Of a DNA stretch of 64,000 nucleotides, positions 32,224-42,400 are shown piece by piece. The translations under genes were made by a program, and so were the position numbers. Origin of the DNA: Burkholderiales bacterium (GTDB taxonomy: Bacteria > Pseudomonadota > Gammaproteobacteria > Burkholderiales > Burkholderiaceae_C). The stretch's first letter is position 1; every line of letters begins with the position of its first letter. The stretch is from contig JAIOOS010000019.1 in assembly GCA_021414305.1 (NCBI GenBank), positions 52,840 through 116,839 of the forward strand, read 5' to 3'. The notes beneath the pieces are model-generated. The model worked only from the letters and a program-made list of their open reading frames with translations. It did no database searches and was not told where the DNA came from.

Positions 32224-35055
32224 AGAAGACAGGATCGCCGCGCGCAGCCGGCTCGGCGTCACCGGCACCTCGCGCATGCGCACACCGGTCGCGTGATGAA
32301 TGGCGTTCAGGATCGCCGGCGCCGTGGCCACCAGCGCCGGCTCGCCCACGCCCTTGGCGCCCCACGGTCCGAGCGGCTCGGGGTCCTCGACCAGATGCAC
32401 CGTGATCGGCGGCACGTCGCCGACGGTCGGGATCAGGTAATCGTGCAGGTTGTCGGTGCGGCCGTTGACGTATTCCTCCATCAGCGCCATGCCGATGCCC
32501 TGGGCGATGCCGCCGTGCACCTGGCCTTCGACGAGGGTCGGGTTGATCGCCCGGCCGACGTCGTGCGCCGCATGGATGTGCAGCAAGCGCACCGTGCCGA
32601 GCTCGAGATCGACCTCGAGCTCGGCCATCTGCGCGGCGAAGCCGTAGGTCGCGTACGGCACGCCCTGGCCGTCGGCGTCGAGCGGCACGGTCGGCGGGTT
32701 GAAGTGGCCGCTGGCCGAGGCCAGGTCGCCCGCGGCATCGGCCGGCCAGTCGCGCAGGTCGACGCGACGCCGCTCGCCGTTCGCCTCGGCGACGAGAAAG
32801 AAGCCCTCGAGCGCGAGCCGCACCTCGGCGTCGTTCGCAGCCGCGAGATCGAGCCTCTCGAGCAACTGCCGGCGCAGGGCGATGCCGGCGCCACGCGCCG
32901 CGTTGCCCGAGACGAAGGTCTGCCGCGAGGCCGACGACTTGCCCGCATCGGCGGTGAGGTCGGTGTCGCCCATCACCTGGCGCACGCAGGACAGCTCCAG
33001 GCCAACGGCGTCGGCGAACATCTGCGGCATGATGGTCGCGGTGCCCTGGCCGATCTCCTGCGCGCCGTTGTAGAGAAAGAGATGGGCGCCGTGCGCGGCG
33101 TCGCAACGCAGCGCGCCGCGCATCGTCGACGGATTGGCGATCACGGTGTTGCCGATGCCGTACCACATGCACGCGATGCCGGTGCCGCGCCGCAGCGGCT
33201 TTCGGGCCGCAGCCGCCTCGGCGTTGAACGCCGCCGACGCGGCCTGGGCCGCGGCCCAGGCCGGACGCAGCGCATCGAGGCACTCGCGCAGGCCGACGCT
33301 CGCTTCCAGCTTCTGTCCGGTCGGCGTGCGGTCGCCGGCGCGCAGCGCGTTGGCGTGACGGAACTCGAGCGCGTCGGCACCCGTGGCCGCCGCGAGCTCG
33401 TCGATCAGCAGTTCGCCGAGCAGCGCCGCCTGCGGCACGCCGAAGCCGCGAAAGGCGCCGGCGACGCTGTTGTTCGTGAGCACGGCGCGCGTCAGGGCGC
33501 GGACGTTCGGCACGCGGTACGGGCCGGTGGCGTGGATCGGCACGCGGTTGGCGACCGTCGGCCCCCACGACGAGTACGCGCCGGTATTGAAGTCGCCGCT
33601 GAAATCGAACGCGGTGAGCCGGCCGTCGGCCGTGCACGCGGCGGTCGCGCTCATCTGCGCGGGGTGCCGCTTGGTGCTGGCCTGCATCGACTCGGGCCGT
33701 TCGTACACCAGCCGCACCGCCCGGCCGAGCTTCCAGGCGGCGACGGCGAGCAGCGGCTGCACCGAGACGTCGAGCTTGCCGCCGAAGCCGCCGCCGATCG
33801 CCGAGGGCACGATGTGCACCTGCTCGGGAGCGATCGCCAGCACGTGCGCGATCTCGTCGCGGTCCATGTACGGCGTCTGCGTGCAGGTGAAGATCCGCAC
33901 CCGCCGCGGCGCGCCCGGCGCCGCGCCCTCGACCCGCTCGGCATAGCCCGCCTCGGGCTCGATGTACGCATGCTCGACGTAGCGCGTCTCGAAGCGCGAG
34001 CTCGCGCGAACCGCCGATCGCGCCGGGTCGGCGAGCGCCACATCGACGTCGCCCGAGACCACGCGGCCGCGGCAGAGCACGTTGTCCGGATAGCGCGCCT
34101 GCACCGTCTCGCCCGCCGCCGCGGCGGCGAACGCGGCCGCCGGCGTCTCGTGGGCAGGAAGGGCGGAGAAGCGCACCGGCAGCTCCGCCTCGGCCAGCGA
34201 CAGCAGCGCGTCGGCATCGCCGACGAGGGCGAGCACCGCTTCGCCGCGGAACCGGGCCACATCTCGGGCCAGCACCGGCTGGTCGCGCAGGTCGGCGAAG
34301 ATCGCGAAGGCGTTGTTCGGCACGTCGGCCGCGGTGAGCACGTCCACGACGCCGGGCCAGCGGCGCAGGAAGGCCTCGATGTCGCCCAGCTCGAAAGCGG
34401 CATGCGCATGCGGCGAACGGACCACGCGCATCGCCAGCACGTTGGCCGGATCGCCGGGCCACTCGTCGGCGCCGAAGCGCTCGTCGCCGCGCACCTTGGC
34501 CGGCGCGTCGAGGCGTGCCGCGCGGCTGCCGACCGAGCTGCCGCTCGCCGCCACCGGCGCCGCCGCGACCTCCCCCGCCGCGACCGCGAGCACCGCCTCG
34601 ACGATCTTGGTGTAGCCGGTGCAGCGACAGAGCACGCCGGCGAGCGCGTCGCGCACCTCGGCCTCGCTCGGCTTCGGGTTGCTGCGCAGCAGCGACTCGG
34701 CGCTCATCAGCATGCCGGGGGTGCAGATGCCGCACTGCGCCGCGCCGTGGGCGACGAAGGCGCGCTGCAGCGGCGAGAGCGCGCCGTCGGCAGCGGCGAG
34801 GCCCTCGACCGTGGTCACCGCCCGGCCCTCGCACTGGCCGACGGCGACGATGCAGGCGCACACCTGCTCGGCGTCGAGCAGCACGGTGCAGGCGCCGCAG
34901 TCGCCGGCGTGGCAGCCGATCTTGGTGCCGGTGAGGCCGAGCTCGTCGCGCAGCGCGTCGGAGAGGCGGCGCGACGGGTCGCCGACCAGCTCGCACTCCC
35001 TGGCGTTCACGTGCAGGCGCACGATCTGCCGCGCCTCGAGGTCGCGCGCGGTCAT
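32191..35055 (-). CDS. Molybdenum hydroxylase, fused 2Fe-2S and molybdopterin subunits (xanthine dehydrogenase family)
   Basis: A 954-residue fusion. Residues about 10-160 form the CoxS-like subunit with a plant-type 2Fe-2S cluster (Cys48, Cys53, Cys56, Cys68) and a helical cluster (Cys108, Cys111, Cys143, Cys145). Residues about 175-950 are the CoxL/XdhB-like Mo subunit with GGGFGGKLD, AFRGFGVPQ and the catalytic glutamate in GPWGAKGVGEPAL near 904. It would hydroxylate an N-heterocycle or aldehyde with water as oxygen donor. The start overlaps the FAD-subunit stop by four bases. The C-terminal SSPSPESGRGPG is encoded by a REP-like element, so the original stop was probably replaced. Confidence 0.92.
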   Translation of the reverse strand: MTARDLEARQIVRLHVNARECELVGDPSRRLSDALRDELGLTGTKIGCHAGDCGACTVLLDAEQVCACIVAVGQCEGRAVTTVEGLAAADGALSPLQRAFVAHGAAQCGICTPGMLMSAESLLRSNPKPSEAEVRDALAGVLCRCTGYTKIVEAVLAVAAGEVAAAPVAASGSSVGSRAARLDAPAKVRGDERFGADEWPGDPANVLAMRVVRSPHAHAAFELGDIEAFLRRWPGVVDVLTAADVPNNAFAIFADLRDQPVLARDVARFRGEAVLALVGDADALLSLAEAELPVRFSALPAHETPAAAFAAAAAGETVQARYPDNVLCRGRVVSGDVDVALADPARSAVRASSRFETRYVEHAYIEPEAGYAERVEGAAPGAPRRVRIFTCTQTPYMDRDEIAHVLAIAPEQVHIVPSAIGGGFGGKLDVSVQPLLAVAAWKLGRAVRLVYERPESMQASTKRHPAQMSATAACTADGRLTAFDFSGDFNTGAYSSWGPTVANRVPIHATGPYRVPNVRALTRAVLTNNSVAGAFRGFGVPQAALLGELLIDELAAATGADALEFRHANALRAGDRTPTGQKLEASVGLRECLDALRPAWAAAQAASAAFNAEAAAARKPLRRGTGIACMWYGIGNTVIANPSTMRGALRCDAAHGAHLFLYNGAQEIGQGTATIMPQMFADAVGLELSCVRQVMGDTDLTADAGKSSASRQTFVSGNAARGAGIALRRQLLERLDLAAANDAEVRLALEGFFLVAEANGERRRVDLRDWPADAAGDLASASGHFNPPTVPLDADGQGVPYATYGFAAQMAELEVDLELGTVRLLHIHAAHDVGRAINPTLVEGQVHGGIAQGIGMALMEEYVNGRTDNLHDYLIPTVGDVPPITVHLVEDPEPLGPWGAKGVGEPALVATAPAILNAIHHATGVRMREVPVTPSRLRAAILSSPSPESGRGPG

Positions 35056-35885
35056 GGCGCGAAGCTCGCGAGGGCGCGGCGCAGCAAGGTCAGGGTGGTG
35101 TCGAGGCGGAATTCGCCGCTGCCGCGAACATCGTCGAGCGGCGTCAGCGGGGCCAGGTCGCCAGGCTCGACCGAGTCGGCGAGCGCCGCCGCGTCCCGCC
35201 CCATCAGCCGCGCCTCGAGCGCCGGCAGGCGCTGCGCCACCGCCGAACAGCTGCCGACGGCGACGCCGGCGTGGCTCACCCGGCCGGCCGGGTCGAGCTC
35301 GATGACGGCCGCGACCATGGTGATCGAGATCACCAGGTAGCGCCGGCCGCCGAGCTTGAGAAACACCGAGCGCGCCGCCGCGGCGCGAGCCGGGATGTGC
35401 AGCGCGCTCACCAGCTCGTCGGCGCGCCGCGCGGTACGGCGGCTGCCGAGCACGAAGGCGGCAAGCGGCAGCCGGCGCGCGCCCGCGGCGCTCGCGAGCT
35501 CGACCTCGGCGCCGAGCGCGAGCAACGCCGGCATGCCGTCGGCCGCGGGCGAAGCGTTGCAGACGTTGCCCACGACCGTGCCCGCGTTCTGGATCTGCAC
35601 CCCGCCGACCTCGCGCGCCGCGGCCTTGAGCGCGTCGAACAGCGGCGGCAGGTCGGCGCGAATCAGGTCGCTCCAGGTCGTGGTCGCGCCGATCGTCCAC
35701 CCGGTCGCGCTCTGCCGGATGCCGCGCAGGCCGACGACCCGGGAGAGGTCGAGCAGCGGCCGGGCGATCCTCTGGCCGACGTGCGCCGGGTAGAGGTCGG
35801 TGCCGCCGGCGAGCACGGTCCAGTCGCCGGCGGCGAGCAGGCTCGCAGCTTCGGCCACCGACCGGGGTCGCTCGAAACGGGTCAT
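35052..35885 (-). CDS. FAD-binding subunit of the molybdenum hydroxylase (CoxM/XdhC-type medium chain)
   Basis: A 277-residue FAD-binding medium subunit. WTVLAGGTDLYPAHVG near residue 24 and AGTVVGNVCNASPAADGMPALLALGA near 100 in part are the two flavin-binding motifs of the family. It passes electrons from the 2Fe-2S clusters to the final acceptor. ATG 35885 has GGAGGG upstream; the open frame beyond is not supported. It is the first gene of the five-gene unit (FAD subunit, fused Mo/2Fe-2S, reductase-like, UPF0280, SDR). No regulator is adjacent. Confidence 0.92.
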   Translation of the reverse strand: MTRFERPRSVAEAASLLAAGDWTVLAGGTDLYPAHVGQRIARPLLDLSRVVGLRGIRQSATGWTIGATTTWSDLIRADLPPLFDALKAAAREVGGVQIQNAGTVVGNVCNASPAADGMPALLALGAEVELASAAGARRLPLAAFVLGSRRTARRADELVSALHIPARAAAARSVFLKLGGRRYLVISITMVAAVIELDPAGRVSHAGVAVGSCSAVAQRLPALEARLMGRDAAALADSVEPGDLAPLTPLDDVRGSGEFRLDTTLTLLRRALASFAP

Positions 35886-36017
35886 CGCCGCGCCTCCCTC
35901 CGCCAACGAAGGGACTCCTTCATTGCAGGGACAATCTAGCATGCGCCCTCCCGGAGCGGCGGGCGGCTTCGCGGCCCCTCGCTCCCCTTCGCTGTTCACC
36001 CGAGTCCAACCATCGCC

Positions 36018-36794
36018 ATGGCGGCTTTCGATTCCCAGAAGGTTCTCTCGGTCCACCACTGGAACGAGTCCCTGTTCACCTTCACCTGCACGCGCGGTGC
36101 CAGCCTGCGCTTCGAGAGCGGCCACTTCGTCATGGTCGGCATCATGGTCGACGGCAAGGCGCTGATGCGCGCCTATTCGATCGCCAGCGCGCACTACGCG
36201 GAGCACCTCGAGTTCTTCAGCATCAAGGTGCAGGACGGCCCGCTCACCTCGCGCCTGCAGCACCTCAAGGTCGGCGACGAGGTGCTGGTCGGCAGGAAGC
36301 CCACCGGCACCCTCGTCCTCACCGACCTGCTGCCGGGGCGCAACCTCTACCTGTTCGCCACCGGCACCGGCCTGGCGCCGTTCATGAGCATCATCCGCGA
36401 CCCCGACACCTACGACCGATTCCAGAAAGTCGTGCTGGTGCATGGCGTGCGCAAGGTCGACGAGCTCGCCTATGCCGACCTGATCGCCTACGAGCTGCCG
36501 CGCGACGACTACCTCGGCGAGCAGGTGCGCGACAAGCTCGTGTACTACCCGACGGTCACCCGCGAGCCGTTCCGCAACCAGGGTCGCCTGCCGGAGCTGA
36601 TCGCCAACGGCAAGCTGTGCAGCGACATCGCCTTCCCGCAGATCGACCCGACGCAGGACCGGGCGATGATCTGCGGCGGCCCGGCGATGTTGAAGGACAT
36701 GCGCGCCGTGCTCGACGCCGCCGGCTTCACGATCTCGGCCGGCATCGGCCAGGCCGGCGGTTATGTGATCGAGCGGGCGTTCGTGGAGAAGTGA
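36018..36794 (+). CDS. fpr: Ferredoxin-NADP reductase
   Basis: A flavoprotein of 258 residues that exchanges electrons between NADPH and ferredoxin or flavodoxin. The FAD-binding RAYSIASAHY is near residue 53, the GTGLAPFMSI nicotinamide motif near 117, MICGGPAMLKDM near 217, and the end GYVIERAFVEK is the family C-terminus. It is divergent from the molybdenum hydroxylase operon with 132 bases between. It could supply or accept electrons for Fe-S enzymes generally; a special link to the neighbouring operon is not shown. Confidence 0.94.
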   Translation: MAAFDSQKVLSVHHWNESLFTFTCTRGASLRFESGHFVMVGIMVDGKALMRAYSIASAHYAEHLEFFSIKVQDGPLTSRLQHLKVGDEVLVGRKPTGTLVLTDLLPGRNLYLFATGTGLAPFMSIIRDPDTYDRFQKVVLVHGVRKVDELAYADLIAYELPRDDYLGEQVRDKLVYYPTVTREPFRNQGRLPELIANGKLCSDIAFPQIDPTQDRAMICGGPAMLKDMRAVLDAAGFTISAGIGQAGGYVIERAFVEK

Positions 36795-36869
36795 GCTTGT
36801 CCTAACGCCTTCATAACGGCGCGCTGCCTACAACCCCTCCCTGACGGGCCGTGCCCGTGGGAGACGGTG

Positions 36870-39305
36870 ATGATTTCAACTCTGCGAGAGAGGGCCGCGT
36901 GCGCGGTCCTGGGTCTTCTGGCCGCCTGCGGCGGCGGGGGCAGCGGCGACCCGGCAAGCCACTCGGTGGCGGTCACGGTGACGGGCCTGCGGCACTCGTA
37001 CAACGGCATGACCCTGCGCAACAACGGCGGAGACGATCTCAAGGTCTTCGCCGACGGCGCGGCCAGCTTCAAGACCGCGCTGGCCAGCGGCAGCACGTAT
37101 GCCGTGACGGTCTCGGCGCAGCCGACCGGGCCCGACCAGGCCTGCACCGTCGGCAACGGCAGCGGCACGATCGCCGGCAGCGACGTCACCGACGTCACCA
37201 TCGACTGCCCCTATCCCGCCGCCTATGCCGTCGGCGGCACGGTGAGCGGGCTGCTCGGCACCGGCCTCGGCCTTCAGTACAACGCCGACAACGTCAGCCT
37301 GCCGTCGATCGATCAGGTCAACGCCGACGGCGCGTTCGTGTTCGATGCCAGCCGCACCAGCGCCGTCGACGGCACGGTCTACGGCGTCTCGATCGTCAAC
37401 CAGCCGACCAACCCGGCGCAGACCTGCGTCGTCCTCAACGGCAGCGGCACGGTCGCCGGCGCCGACGTCGCCGGCGTCGACGTGGTCTGTGGAACGCACA
37501 CCGTGGCGGTGACGATCGCCGGCCTGCGGCAGCACTCGGCGCACGGCATCAAGCTGCAGAACAACGGCGGCGACGACCTGGTCCGCTTCATCGACGGCAG
37601 CTACGCCTTCGCCACCCCGCTCGCGGCCGGCAGTGCCTACAACGTGACGATCGCGGCCCAGCCGCAGACCCCGGACCAGACCTGCACCGTCGGCAACGGC
37701 AGCGGCACCATGGGCAGCAGCAACATCACGAACGTCGTCGTCGATTGCCCGTACCCGCCGGCCCGTTCGGTGGGCGGCACGATCACCGGCATGACCGGTA
37801 CGGGCCTCGACCTGACCTACTTCGCTCCGAACCTGGGCGTGCAGCTCGGCACCGCCGCGATCACCGGCAACAGCTTCGTGTTCGCGGCCAGCGACACCAG
37901 CGCGATCGCCGGCACGAGCTACAGCATCAGCGTGCGCGTCCAGCCGACGAACCAGACCTGCTTCTTCACCGGCCCCGGCGCGATCGCCGGGACCTCGTTC
38001 GTCAGCGGCACGGTCGGCAACGCCGACGTGACCACGCTCAACCTGACCTGCGGCCCGGTCGGGTCGGTCCTGCCCTGCACGCCACCGGCGGGCGCGGGCA
38101 CGACCCACGGCAGCATCAACGCGGCCGAGACCTGGACCGAGGCCGGCAGCCCGCACATCATTCCCTTCGACATCAACGTCTCGGCGCCGGTGACGATCCA
38201 GGAATGCGCGGTGGTGCGCATCGTCAAGGGCGGCACCGTCACGGTCACCTCGGGCGGCAGCCTCGTCGCCAACGGCGCCTCGGGCCGGCCCGTCACCTTC
38301 GAGGCGAAGGTCGCCGGACAGGCGTGGTCGTCGATCCGCAACCTCGGCGGCACCCTTTCGCTGAACCATGCGGTGCTGACCGGCGGCGGCGATCCACTGA
38401 GCACGAATCCGGCGTTCGCGGGGGCGCTGCACATGCAGACTGGCGCAGGGGTCGGCACGTTCCACGTCGACGACGTCGAGATCGCCGGCTCGCTCAGCCA
38501 GGGCGTCTACATCAACGGCCCGGTCGGGTTCGACGCCAGCTCGCAGAACCTGCGCGTGCACGGCTCGGCCGGCTACCCGGTGCACGTCTATGCACGGGTC
38601 CTCGGCTCGGTGCCGAGCGGCCAGTACACCGGCAACGGCCACGACGCGATCGCGATCGCCGGCTCGGGCGGCCCGGTCGTCGACGCGCAGACGATGCACA
38701 ACCGCGGCGTGCCGTACCACGTCGGCAGCGGACCGGACGGCGGACGGATGGACATCAACTCGCAGGTCACCGGCCAGGTCGCCGTGCTGACGATCGAGCC
38801 CGGCGTCACTGTGCAGTTCCCGCCCGGCGGCACGTTCAACGTCGATCCCGGAAGCGGCACCAGTGCGGCCAAGGGCGCGTTGATCGCGATCGGCGGGGCG
38901 GCGGCCGACCAGAAGATCGTGTTCACATCGGACCGGGGCGCCGCGTCGACGGCGGGCGACTGGCTCGGAATCGCCTTCAACGGCGTGATCGATCCGCGCA
39001 GCACGATGCAAAACGTGCGCGTCGAGTTCGCAGGCGGCGCGTCGGTTTCGGGCGGCAATTCCTGCCCCTATCCCGGCATTCCCATCAACAACGCGGCGAT
39101 CCGCATCTTCGGTCCGCCCTCGAGCCAGTTCATCACCAGCACCGAGATCCTTTCGAGCGCACTCTTCGGCATCGATCGCGGCTGGCGCGCCGACCTGCAG
39201 CCCGACTTCCTGGCGAGCAACACGTTCACCGCGGTCGCCTCGTGCAAGGAGACGACGCCGCGCACCTTCAACGGGGTGTGTCCGGCGGTCGTGCCCTGCC
39301 CCTGA
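36870..39305 (+). CDS. Large lipoprotein with alternating tandem repeats and a beta-helix-like C-terminal part
   Basis: An 811-residue surface or periplasmic protein. The lipobox LLAAC (Cys20) and the GGGGSGD linker mark a lipoprotein. Residues about 32-395 hold four repeats of about 85-95 residues in an A-B-A-B order; A units contain NNGGDDL, B units contain GTGL followed by an aromatic residue, and each ends with a Cys-containing strand (QTCTVGNGSGT, DCPYP). They look like Ig-like or carboxypeptidase-regulatory-like beta domains. The C-terminal 400 residues are Gly/Thr/Val rich with repeated short strands, like a right-handed beta-helix. ATG 36870 has GGGAGA upstream. Function unknown. Confidence 0.8.
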   Translation: MISTLRERAACAVLGLLAACGGGGSGDPASHSVAVTVTGLRHSYNGMTLRNNGGDDLKVFADGAASFKTALASGSTYAVTVSAQPTGPDQACTVGNGSGTIAGSDVTDVTIDCPYPAAYAVGGTVSGLLGTGLGLQYNADNVSLPSIDQVNADGAFVFDASRTSAVDGTVYGVSIVNQPTNPAQTCVVLNGSGTVAGADVAGVDVVCGTHTVAVTIAGLRQHSAHGIKLQNNGGDDLVRFIDGSYAFATPLAAGSAYNVTIAAQPQTPDQTCTVGNGSGTMGSSNITNVVVDCPYPPARSVGGTITGMTGTGLDLTYFAPNLGVQLGTAAITGNSFVFAASDTSAIAGTSYSISVRVQPTNQTCFFTGPGAIAGTSFVSGTVGNADVTTLNLTCGPVGSVLPCTPPAGAGTTHGSINAAETWTEAGSPHIIPFDINVSAPVTIQECAVVRIVKGGTVTVTSGGSLVANGASGRPVTFEAKVAGQAWSSIRNLGGTLSLNHAVLTGGGDPLSTNPAFAGALHMQTGAGVGTFHVDDVEIAGSLSQGVYINGPVGFDASSQNLRVHGSAGYPVHVYARVLGSVPSGQYTGNGHDAIAIAGSGGPVVDAQTMHNRGVPYHVGSGPDGGRMDINSQVTGQVAVLTIEPGVTVQFPPGGTFNVDPGSGTSAAKGALIAIGGAAADQKIVFTSDRGAASTAGDWLGIAFNGVIDPRSTMQNVRVEFAGGASVSGGNSCPYPGIPINNAAIRIFGPPSSQFITSTEILSSALFGIDRGWRADLQPDFLASNTFTAVASCKETTPRTFNGVCPAVVPCP
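36963..38060 (+). repeat. Two long in-frame repeats coding the A-B domain pairs
   Basis: The stretch 36963-37495 and the stretch 37496-38060 each code one A domain and one B domain. Shared short blocks include AACAACGGCGG, CGGCAACGGCAGCGGCAC and TGCCCSTAYCC-type cysteine ends. The copies have diverged clearly, so the duplication is old. Confidence 0.7.
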
Positions 39306-39402
39306 GGCGAAGCCGGCCTGCCCGGGTGCTTTCGTCGCTACCATCGCAACCACCCTCAGGAGCCGCCCGCGGGAACCCAGCCTGCGGGCCTCGCCGGCCG
39401 CC

Positions 39403-42400
39403 ATGCGCCTTCACCTGGTCGACCTCGCGTCGGCCACCCTCGCCGACGGCTCGAGCAGCCCTCTCGCGCCGCGCGACGCCGCGCTCCTGGCCTGGCTCGC
39501 GCTCGAAGGGCCGACCCCCCGGGCCCGGCTGGCCGAGCTGCTCTGGCCCGAGAGCGAGCCCGAAGCGCGGCGCAACACGCTGCGCCAGCGCCTGTTCCAC
39601 CTGAAGAAGGCCTGCGGCGAGCTGGTCTGCGGCGGCAACGCGCTGCGTCTGGCCGATGGCGTCGGCCACGACCTCGTCGATTCCGACGGCGTGCTCGGCG
39701 AGCTTCGTTTCCCCGACGCGCCGGCGCTCGACGAATGGGTGCGCGCGCAACGCGGCCGGCGCACCGGCGCCGCCCGCACCGCGCTCGAGGCCGAGCTGCG
39801 TTCGCTCGAAAACGCCGGCGAGCTGGCGGCCGCGCTGCCGGTCGCCGAAGCGCTGTTGCAGCTCGAGCCGCTGAGCGAAGCCGCGCATCGCCACCTGATG
39901 CGCCTGCACTACCTGCGCGGCGATCGCGCGGCGGCGCTGCTCGCCTTCGACCGCTGCGAGCGCGTCCTCAAGGACGAGATCGGCACGCGTCCCTCGACGG
40001 AAACGCTGGCCTTGCTGCAGACGATCGAGCAGGCCCGCCCGCACACCTGGATCGCCGGCCAGCCGCTGCCCGCTTCCGCCCTGCGGCCGCCGCTGCTGAT
40101 CGGCCGCGACGCCGAGCTCGCCGAGCTGGCGCGGGCCTGGGCGGCGCAGCGCCTGTTCGTCGTCACCGGGCAGGCGGGGGCGGGCAAGAGCCGGCTGCTC
40201 GACGCCTTCGCCGAAGCACGCGAGGGTGTCCTCATCCTGCGCGCCCGCCCCGGCGACGACAAGGTGCCGCTGGCCACGCTCGTGCGCCTTGTCCATCGCC
40301 TCGGCGAGCGCTGGCCGGGCCTGGGCGCGGCGCCGGCATTCGCCCGCTTCATGAGCCGGACCGCGGGGCCGGGCGAAGGCCAGCCGCCGACGGCGCAATC
40401 GGTCGCGCCGATCGTCCTCGAGCTGCTGCGCGCGGCCCGCGGCCAGGGCCTGCTCGGCCTCGTGCTCGACGACCTGCAGTTCGCCGACGATGCCAGCGCC
40501 GACGCCTGGCGGGAGCTGCTCGCCGCGCCGGCGCTGGCCGAGCTGTGCATCGGCTTCGCGTCGCGACCGGAGGGCGATACGGCCACGGCGCGCATCGAGG
40601 CCTTGTGCGCCCGCAGCGACACGGTCCGGCTGGTCCTGCAGCCGCTCGGCGCCGAGGCCGTGCGGCCCTTCCTCGAATCGCTCGGCCTGCCCGGCGTCGA
40701 CGGTGAAGCGGTGGCGGCGGCGTTGGTGCGGCGGATTGGCGGCAACCCGCTGCACCTGCTGGAGACGATCCGCCATGCCCTCGAGAAGCACGGCCACCTG
40801 CGCGCCGACCGGCTCGAGGCGCCGGCGCGCGTCACCGAGCTGCTCGAAAAGCGTCTGCTCGCGTTGCCGGCCGAAGGGCTTCTCGTCGTCCGCATCGCCG
40901 CTGTCGCCGGCAACGACTTCGAACCCGAGCTGGCGGCGGCCGTGAGCCGGCGCGACGTGCTCGAGCTCGCCGACTCCTGGCACGCGCTCGAGCGCCAGGG
41001 CCTGCTCGACGCCCGCGGCTTCATGCACGACCTGATCGGCGAAGCGGCGCATCGCCTGCTGCCGCAGCCGATCGCGCGGGTGCTGCACGCGCGGGTCGCG
41101 ACCTACCTCGAACGGCGCGGCGCCAGCCCGGCGCGGCTCGCCTACCACCTTCTCTGCGCCGGCGACGACACCGGGGCGGTGCCGCACCTGGCCAGCGCGG
41201 CGCGCCACGCATGGCACCTCGGGCGCAGCGGCGAAACCCGCGAGGGCTACTTCAAGGCGGCGGCGATCGAGCTGGCGCGCGGGCGTGCCGACGTGGCTTT
41301 CGACCTCTTGTTCGAATGTGCCGAGGCGATGACCGAGCTCGGCCCGCTGCAGGCGCTCGACGACGCGATAGAACGCCTGGCGCCGCTCGCGCACACGCCG
41401 TCGCAGCGCACCCGCCTCGCCTTCTTTCGCATCGTCCGGCGCCATGAGGGGGGCAACCACGACCAGGTCGTGCAGCTCCTCGACGGGGTGCTCCCGCTGG
41501 CGGCCGCGAGCGGCGACCACGCCATCGAGGCCGAGTGCCACTTCGGCAAGGGCGTCCACGCCGCCTACGACGACCGGCTGCACGAGGCGATCGCGGAGTT
41601 CATGTCGGCGGCTAGCCTCAATCGCAGCGTCGGCCGGGAGACACGCGCCAACGACATCGATCGGAGCACCGACATGTTGCTGCTGTGGTCGGGCCAGGCC
41701 CGCCTGTCGTTGAGTCGGCAAGCGGAGGGACCGGAATCGCCGGCCACCGGCTCCTCCGCGGCATCGGTCATCAACAGCGCGCGGCGAGCGCAGGGCCACG
41801 CCTTTCTCGGCGAGTTCGACGCCGCCGCTCTTGCTGCTCGTCGCGCGCTCGAGGGGCTGCTCGCCACCGACATGACGGCACTCAATCTCGCCGGCACGAT
41901 GCACATGATCGTCGATGCGCAACGCCGCTGTTGCCACTGGGACGAAGCGCTGCACGTGATCGAGCAGACGTGCGAGCGCATCGCCGCTCTCGGCGACCCG
42001 AGCCATCGCGCCGACGAGGCGCTCGCCGAGATTTATCTCGACCTCGGCCGGCCCGATCTCGCGCACCGGCACATCGACGCCTTCGCCGGCGAGATGCACC
42101 GTTCGGCCAGCCTGGTCCGGCGCAGCATGGTGCTGCGCTGGGGCTACCGGCTCGCGACCGGCGCCGGCATCGATGCCGCGGCCGTCGTCACCGATGCCGT
42201 CGCCTCCGAGAACCTGCTGCTCGGCTGCGAGGTGCTGCTGACGGCGGGGCGAGCAACCCGGCCCGAACCCACCGCCGCGCAATGCGCGGCGCTGATCGCC
42301 CGCTGCGAGCCCGAAGGCCTGCGCGAACGCGTCGCGCCCCTGCATGCCTTGGCGGCCTGGCTGCAGGCGCACGAGGGCGAGGGCGACGGCGCCGAGGCAA

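Noticed and set aside
36870..39305. An autotransporter adhesin
   Set aside because: There is a lipobox rather than an autotransporter signal, and no C-terminal beta-barrel; the protein ends in PCP without an outer-membrane signature.
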